This document shows positions 6,029 through 10,248 of a DNA stretch of 10,248 bases, in pieces. Where the stretch lies: assembly GCA_047971485.1 (NCBI GenBank), contig JBKDZR010000021.1:1-10248 (forward strand), in the 5' to 3' direction. The DNA comes from JBKDZR01 sp047971485 (GTDB lineage: Bacteria; Pseudomonadota; Alphaproteobacteria; Rhodobacterales; Rhodobacteraceae). The notes under the pieces are model-generated. The model was not told where the DNA came from. It did not search any database and worked only from the letters and a program-made list of their open reading frames with translations. Both the position numbers and the translations under genes were made by a program. Each line of letters opens with the position of its first letter. Positions within the stretch are counted from its first letter, which is position 1.

Positions 6029-7471
6029 ATGGCCAAGCAAATGATGCTCAAGTTCGTGACGGTGTCGCGGGATATGCCGGAAAAGCGCAAGGCCGAGACG
6101 CGCCGCGAGGATTTCGGCGAAATCTATGCCGAGTACGCCCGGGAAAAGGCGGCTGAACAGGCCGGCCGATGCAGCCAATGCGGCGTGCCCTATTGTCACA
6201 GCCACTGCCCGCTGCACAACAATATCCCCGACTGGCTGAAACTGACCGCTGAGGGCCGCCTGCAAGAGGCGTATGCCCTGAGCCAGGAGACCAATACCTT
6301 TCCGGAGATCTGCGGCCGTATCTGCCCCCAGGATCGCCTGTGCGAAGGCAATTGCGTGATCGAACAGTCCGGCCATGGCACGGTGACCATCGGTGCGGTC
6401 GAGAAATACCTGACCGACACGGCCTGGGAAGAAGGCTGGGTTCCGCCCATCGCGCCTGCCACTGAGCGCCCTGAAAGTGTCGGCATCATCGGTGCCGGGC
6501 CGGGGGGGCTGGCGGCTGCGGACCGGCTGCGCCGTGCGGGGGTGCAGGTGACGGTCTATGATCGCCATGACCGGGCCGGCGGGTTGATGATCTATGGCAT
6601 TCCGGGCTTCAAGCTGGAAAAGCCGGTTGTTGTGCGCCGCAATGACTTGCTGGCGGCCGGCGGGGTCACGTTCGAACTGAACTGCGCGGTTGGTCAGGAC
6701 ATCAGCTTTGCCGAGATCCGCAAGAAACATGACGCTGTTCTGATCGCCACCGGGGTTTACAAGTCCCGCGATCTGGCTGGGCCGGGCAGCGGATCCACCG
6801 GGATCGAGCGGGCGCTGGATTATCTGACCGCCTCGAATCGCAAAAGCTTTGGCGATGATGTGCCCGCATTTGAAAACGGCACACTGAATGCCGAGGGCAA
6901 GCGCGTGGTGGTCATCGGTGGGGGCGACACGGCGATGGATTGCGTGCGCACGGCGATCCGGCAGGGTGCGCGGTCGGTCAAATGTCTTTATCGCCGGGAT
7001 CGCGACAACATGCCGGGCAGCCAGCGCGAAGTGCAGAACGCCGAGGAAGAAGGCGTGGAATTCGTCTGGCTGGCCGCGCCCAAGGGTTTTGTCGCCGGCG
7101 ATGACGGGGCTGTATCCGGTGTGATGGTCCAGCGCATGCGCCTTGGGGCGCCGGATGCCTCGGGGCGCCGCTCGCCCGAGGTGATCGAGGGCGCGGATTA
7201 TGTCGAAGAGGCCGATCTGGTGATCAAGGCCTTGGGCTTTGAGCCCGAGGATCTGCCGACCCTGTGGGGAGAACCGGATCTGGAGGTCACCCGCTGGGGC
7301 ACGATCAAGGCCGATTTCCGGACCCATCAGACCGCGCTGCGCAATGTCTATGCGGTGGGCGATATCGTGCGCGGGGCCTCGCTTGTGGTGTGGGCAATCC
7401 GTGACGGGCGCGAAGCCGCCGACAGCATGCTGGCCGCGTTCGATGCGGCGGTCTCGGTTGCGGCGCAATAG
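6029..7471 (+). CDS. gltD: Glutamate synthase (NADPH) small/beta subunit GltD
   Basis: A 480-residue protein, typical for GltD. It takes electrons from NADPH through FAD and passes them via iron-sulfur clusters to the large subunit, which makes glutamate from glutamine and 2-oxoglutarate (the GOGAT half of ammonia assimilation). The N-terminal cluster region has C48-x2-C51-x4-C56-x3-C60 and C95-x3-C99-x5-C105-x3-C109. The FAD site is VGIIGAGPGGLAAADRL (151-167) with GGLMIYGIPGFKLEK downstream. The NADPH site is KRVVVIGGGDTAMDC (291-305), and a second FAD contact is YAVGDIVRGASLVVWAI (441-457). GAGGGGG (6016-6022) lies 6 nt before the ATG. gltB follows after 144 nt, the reverse of the gltB-gltD order of E. 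coli. The same fold occurs in related FAD oxidoreductases, but the adjacent gltB settles the identity. Confidence 0.97.
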   Translation: MAKQMMLKFVTVSRDMPEKRKAETRREDFGEIYAEYAREKAAEQAGRCSQCGVPYCHSHCPLHNNIPDWLKLTAEGRLQEAYALSQETNTFPEICGRICPQDRLCEGNCVIEQSGHGTVTIGAVEKYLTDTAWEEGWVPPIAPATERPESVGIIGAGPGGLAAADRLRRAGVQVTVYDRHDRAGGLMIYGIPGFKLEKPVVVRRNDLLAAGGVTFELNCAVGQDISFAEIRKKHDAVLIATGVYKSRDLAGPGSGSTGIERALDYLTASNRKSFGDDVPAFENGTLNAEGKRVVVIGGGDTAMDCVRTAIRQGARSVKCLYRRDRDNMPGSQREVQNAEEEGVEFVWLAAPKGFVAGDDGAVSGVMVQRMRLGAPDASGRRSPEVIEGADYVEEADLVIKALGFEPEDLPTLWGEPDLEVTRWGTIKADFRTHQTALRNVYAVGDIVRGASLVVWAIRDGREAADSMLAAFDAAVSVAAQ

Positions 7472-7511
7472 GCGGGTCGGTCCCGTGCTGCCAGGGGTGG
7501 CCGGGCATGAC

Positions 7512-7548
7512 GTGATCAATCACCATACCCCGGCTGGTCAGGCCGGGG
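7512..7548 (+). other. Dyad and GC-rich hairpin in the gltD-gltB spacer
   Basis: Two structures sit in the 144-nt spacer. GTGAT-CA-ATCAC (7512-7523) is a perfect 12-bp near-palindrome. CCCCGGC-TGGTCAG-GCCGGGG (7528-7548) is a perfect seven-pair, all-GC stem with a seven-base loop. The hairpin is followed by GCGTTGCC and not by a T-run, so it is unlikely to stop transcription by itself. A stable stem between cotranscribed genes can slow RNA decay or adjust the ratio of the two subunits. The 12-bp dyad could instead be a protein-binding site. Confidence 0.45.
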
Positions 7549-7615
7549 GCGTTGCCAACAGGATGAAACTGGAAGTCGAGGCGATCACCGCTTCCTTCGT
7601 TAGGGGAGATACCCA

Positions 7616-10248
7616 ATGACCACATTCGATCAGGCCTGGGTTGCCGAGCAAGAGGCCCTGCGCACCAAGCTGGCCGCTGACGGCATGTATCTGCCGGATA
7701 CCGATACCGCGAATTGCGGCGTTGGGCTGGTGGTGTCGCTGAATGGCGCGCGCAGCCGCAAGGTGGTGGAGGCGGGGATCAACGCGCTCAAGGCCATCTG
7801 GCACCGGGGCGCTGTTGATGCCGATGGCAAGACTGGCGATGGCGCGGGCATCCATGTGCAATTGCCGGGCAAGTTCTTTTTCGATCAGATCCGCCGCACC
7901 GGGCATGAGCCGCGCAAGGACCAGATCTTTGCCGTGGGTCAGGTCTTCCTGCCGCGTACGGATTTCGGGGCCCAGGAAACCTGCCGGACGATTGTCGAGG
8001 CCGAAGTCCTGCGCATGGGCTATTACATTTACGGCTGGCGCCATGTGCCGGTGGATGTGTCGGTTCTGGGTGACAAGGCCAACGCCACCCGCCCCGAGAT
8101 CGAGCAGATCCTGATCTCGAACTCCAAGGGCGTGGACGAAGAGACCTTTGAACGCGAACTTTATGTGATCCGCCGCCGCATCGAAAAGGCGGCCATCGCC
8201 GCGCAGGTGCCCAGCCTGTACCTGTGTTCGCTGTCCTGCCGTTCGATCATCTACAAGGGGATGATGCTGGCCGAGCAGGTGGCGGAATTCTACCCCGACC
8301 TCAAAGATGAGCGCTTTGAAAGCGCCTTTGCCATCTATCACCAGCGTTATTCGACCAACACCTTCCCGCAATGGTGGTTGGCCCAGCCCTTCCGCATGCT
8401 GGCCCATAACGGCGAGATCAACACGCTGAAGGGCAACCTGAACTGGATGAAAAGCCATGAAATCCGCATGGCGTCGTCCGCGTTCGGGGACATGGCGGAT
8501 GAAATCAAGCCGATCGTGCCCCAGGGATCGTCCGATTCCGCCGCACTGGATGCGGTGTTCGAGGTTCTGGTCCGGGCCGGACGGTCTGCGCCCATGGCCA
8601 AGACCATGCTGGTGCCCGAATCCTGGTCCAAGCAGGCGATTGAGCTGCCCGAGGCCTGGCGCGACATGTATTCCTACTGCAACTCGGTCATGGAGCCCTG
8701 GGATGGCCCTGCCGCCTTGGCGATGACCGATGGCCGTTGGATTTGCGCCGGTCTGGACCGCAACGGCCTGCGCCCGATGCGCTATGTGGTGACCGGCTCG
8801 GGCCTGCTGATCGCGGGATCCGAGGCAGGCATGGTGCCGGTGGATGAGGCCCATGTCGTTGAAAAAGGGGCGCTTGGCCCGGGGCAGATGATCGCCGTCG
8901 ACATGAAAGAGGGCGGTCTGTTCCATGATGTCGAGATCAAGGACCGGTTGGCCGCCTCGCAGCCCTTTGGCGATTGGGTTGGCCGGATTACCGAGCTGGA
9001 CGATGCGATGAACGGGGTTTCCGAACGCCCCGTCTTTACCGGAGCGGATTTGCGCAAGCGCCAGATCGCGGCCGGTTACACGGTTGAGGAACTGGAACAG
9101 ATCCTGGCACCCATGGCCGAGGACGGCAAAGAGGCGATCGCCTCAATGGGCGATGATACGCCGCCCGCCGTCTTGTCGGAAAAATACCGGCCTTTGTCCC
9201 ATTTCTTCCGCCAGAACTTCAGCCAGGTGACCAACCCGCCCATCGACAGCCTGCGCGAATACCGGGTGATGAGCCTGAAAACCCGCTTCGGCAATCTCAA
9301 GAACGTGCTGGATGAAGACAGCAGCCAGACCGAGATCCTGGTGCTGGACAGCCCCTTTGTCGGCAACAGCCAGTTCGACGAGCTGAAGACCCATTTCAAT
9401 GCGCCGTGCGTGGAAATCGACTGTACCTTCCCGCGCGGCACCAATCCCGATGCCCTGCGCCGGGAACTGGGCCGGATCCGGGATGAGGCCGAGGATGCCG
9501 TGCGCTCTGGCGCCGGCCATCTGATCCTGACCGATGAACATCAGGATGCCGGCAAGGTGGCGATGCCGATGATCCTGGCGACCAGCGCTGTGCACAGCTG
9601 GCTGACGCGCAATGGGCTGCGGACCTTCTGTTCGCTCAACGTGCGCTCGGCCGAATGCATTGACCCGCATTACTTCGCGGTGCTGATCGGGGCCGGGGCC
9701 ACCGTGGTGAACCCCTATCTGGCCGAAGACAGCATCGCCGACCGGATCGAGCGCGGCCTGGTCGATGGCCCGCTTTCGGCAGCGGTGGCGCGCTACCGCG
9801 ATGCCATCGACCAGGGCATGCTGAAGATCATGGCCAAGATGGGGATCTCGGTGATTTCCTCTTATCGCGGTGGTTTGAACTTTGAAGCGGTGGGCCTGTC
9901 GCGGGCCATGTGTGCGGAATTCTTCCCCGGCATGCACAGCCGCATTTCCGGGATCGGTGTGTCCGGGATCCAGAAAAAGCTGGAAACGGTTCATGCCCTG
10001 GGCTGGGGGGGCGCGTCTGACGTGCTGCCCATCGGTGGCTTCTACAAGGCCCGTCGTTCCGGCGAGACCCATGGCTGGGAAGCACAGGCCATGCACATGC
10101 TGCAGGCGGCTTGTGATCGCGCCAGTTTCGAGATGTGGAAACAGTATTCGGCGCGCATGCGGGCGGCCCCGCCGATCCATCTGCGCGACCTGCTGGATCT
10201 GAAACCCCTGGGCAAGGCGATCCCGCTGGAAGAGGTGGAATCCATCAC
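7616..10248 (+). CDS. gltB: Glutamate synthase large/alpha subunit GltB, 3'-truncated by window edge
   Basis: The open frame from the ATG at 7616 runs to the window end: 877 codons of a protein usually about 1500 residues. AGGGGAG (7602-7608) lies 7 nt upstream. Residues 1-33 are a propeptide. C34 in TANCGVGLVVSL is the N-terminal nucleophile of the class II (Ntn) amidotransferase domain, exposed by removal of the propeptide. This domain (34 to about 430) releases ammonia from glutamine and shows HQRYSTNTFPQW (242 onward), AHNGEIN (263-269) and GSSDSAALD (304-312). The central domain (about 470-780) contains YRVMSLKTRFGNLKNV and LRTFCSLNVRSAE. Next come GIGVSGIQKKLETVHALGWGG and HLRDLLDL, the linker just before the FMN-binding synthase domain. 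The FMN site, the [3Fe-4S] cysteines and the C-terminal beta-helix lie beyond the window. It acts in the cytoplasm with GltD. Confidence 0.97.
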   Translation, partial: MTTFDQAWVAEQEALRTKLAADGMYLPDTDTANCGVGLVVSLNGARSRKVVEAGINALKAIWHRGAVDADGKTGDGAGIHVQLPGKFFFDQIRRTGHEPRKDQIFAVGQVFLPRTDFGAQETCRTIVEAEVLRMGYYIYGWRHVPVDVSVLGDKANATRPEIEQILISNSKGVDEETFERELYVIRRRIEKAAIAAQVPSLYLCSLSCRSIIYKGMMLAEQVAEFYPDLKDERFESAFAIYHQRYSTNTFPQWWLAQPFRMLAHNGEINTLKGNLNWMKSHEIRMASSAFGDMADEIKPIVPQGSSDSAALDAVFEVLVRAGRSAPMAKTMLVPESWSKQAIELPEAWRDMYSYCNSVMEPWDGPAALAMTDGRWICAGLDRNGLRPMRYVVTGSGLLIAGSEAGMVPVDEAHVVEKGALGPGQMIAVDMKEGGLFHDVEIKDRLAASQPFGDWVGRITELDDAMNGVSERPVFTGADLRKRQIAAGYTVEELEQILAPMAEDGKEAIASMGDDTPPAVLSEKYRPLSHFFRQNFSQVTNPPIDSLREYRVMSLKTRFGNLKNVLDEDSSQTEILVLDSPFVGNSQFDELKTHFNAPCVEIDCTFPRGTNPDALRRELGRIRDEAEDAVRSGAGHLILTDEHQDAGKVAMPMILATSAVHSWLTRNGLRTFCSLNVRSAECIDPHYFAVLIGAGATVVNPYLAEDSIADRIERGLVDGPLSAAVARYRDAIDQGMLKIMAKMGISVISSYRGGLNFEAVGLSRAMCAEFFPGMHSRISGIGVSGIQKKLETVHALGWGGASDVLPIGGFYKARRSGETHGWEAQAMHMLQAACDRASFEMWKQYSARMRAAPPIHLRDLLDLKPLGKAIPLEEVESI

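Noticed and set aside
5930..7519. Long open frame (529 codons) on the - strand opposite gltD
   Set aside because: It is a high-GC antisense shadow of gltD. Its composition (many H, R, P, D, Q) is typical of reverse-frame translation and no family is recognisable.
7239..7619. 126-codon + strand frame overlapping the end of gltD and the gltB start
   Set aside because: Most of it is out-of-frame reading of gltD. Only the last 18 codons are independent of gltD and start with ATG; these are reported separately as a weak lead.
7538..8926. Open frame (462 codons) on the - strand opposite gltB
   Set aside because: gltB is intact and strongly conserved on the + strand here. The reverse frame shows the same antisense composition and no motif.
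9143..10180. Open frame (345 codons) on the - strand opposite the central part of gltB
   Set aside because: It is another antisense shadow of gltB, without motif or ribosome binding site.

Overview
The window looks like chromosomal DNA of an alphaproteobacterium, most likely Rhodobacteraceae/Paracoccaceae. This rests on high-GC coding DNA with strong G/C third-position preference, a heterotetrameric sarcosine-oxidase-type operon, a complex I NDUFA9-family gene, and protein motifs typical of that group. No species can be named from sequence alone.

Region 1 (2-3449, + strand) is the 3' part of an amine-oxidation operon. It holds the C-terminal two thirds of a SoxA-type alpha subunit (cut by the window start), a SoxG-type gamma subunit starting at the alpha stop, and an aspartate-dehydrogenase-family protein 35 nt further on. 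The beta and delta subunits should lie upstream, outside the window. The alpha signature differs from textbook sarcosine oxidase and the dehydrogenase has an altered C-terminal motif, so the substrate may not be sarcosine. This is the most unusual part of the window.

Region 2 (3450-3986) has no credible protein gene. It contains about 280 nt of lower-GC DNA with several imperfect inverted repeats, then a complete tRNA-Leu(CAG) gene on the - strand with encoded CCA and a clear sigma70-type promoter, then the leader of the next gene.

Region 3 (3987-5783) is a convergent pair: an NDUFA9-family Rossmann protein (+) and undecaprenyl-diphosphatase UppP (-). Their stop codons are 3 nt apart.

Region 4 (5784-10248) is an AT-rich divergent promoter/leader region with several small hairpins, followed by the glutamate synthase operon: gltD (small subunit, complete), a 144-nt spacer with a GC-rich hairpin, and gltB (large subunit). 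gltB runs off the right edge just before its FMN-binding domain. GltB makes glutamate from glutamine and 2-oxoglutarate, using electrons that GltD takes from NADPH.

I found no mobile element, CRISPR array or defence system. Most of the window is housekeeping DNA. The points worth a second look are the atypical Sox/aspartate-dehydrogenase operon, the structured DNA next to the tRNA, and the leader and spacer structures of the glutamate synthase operon.
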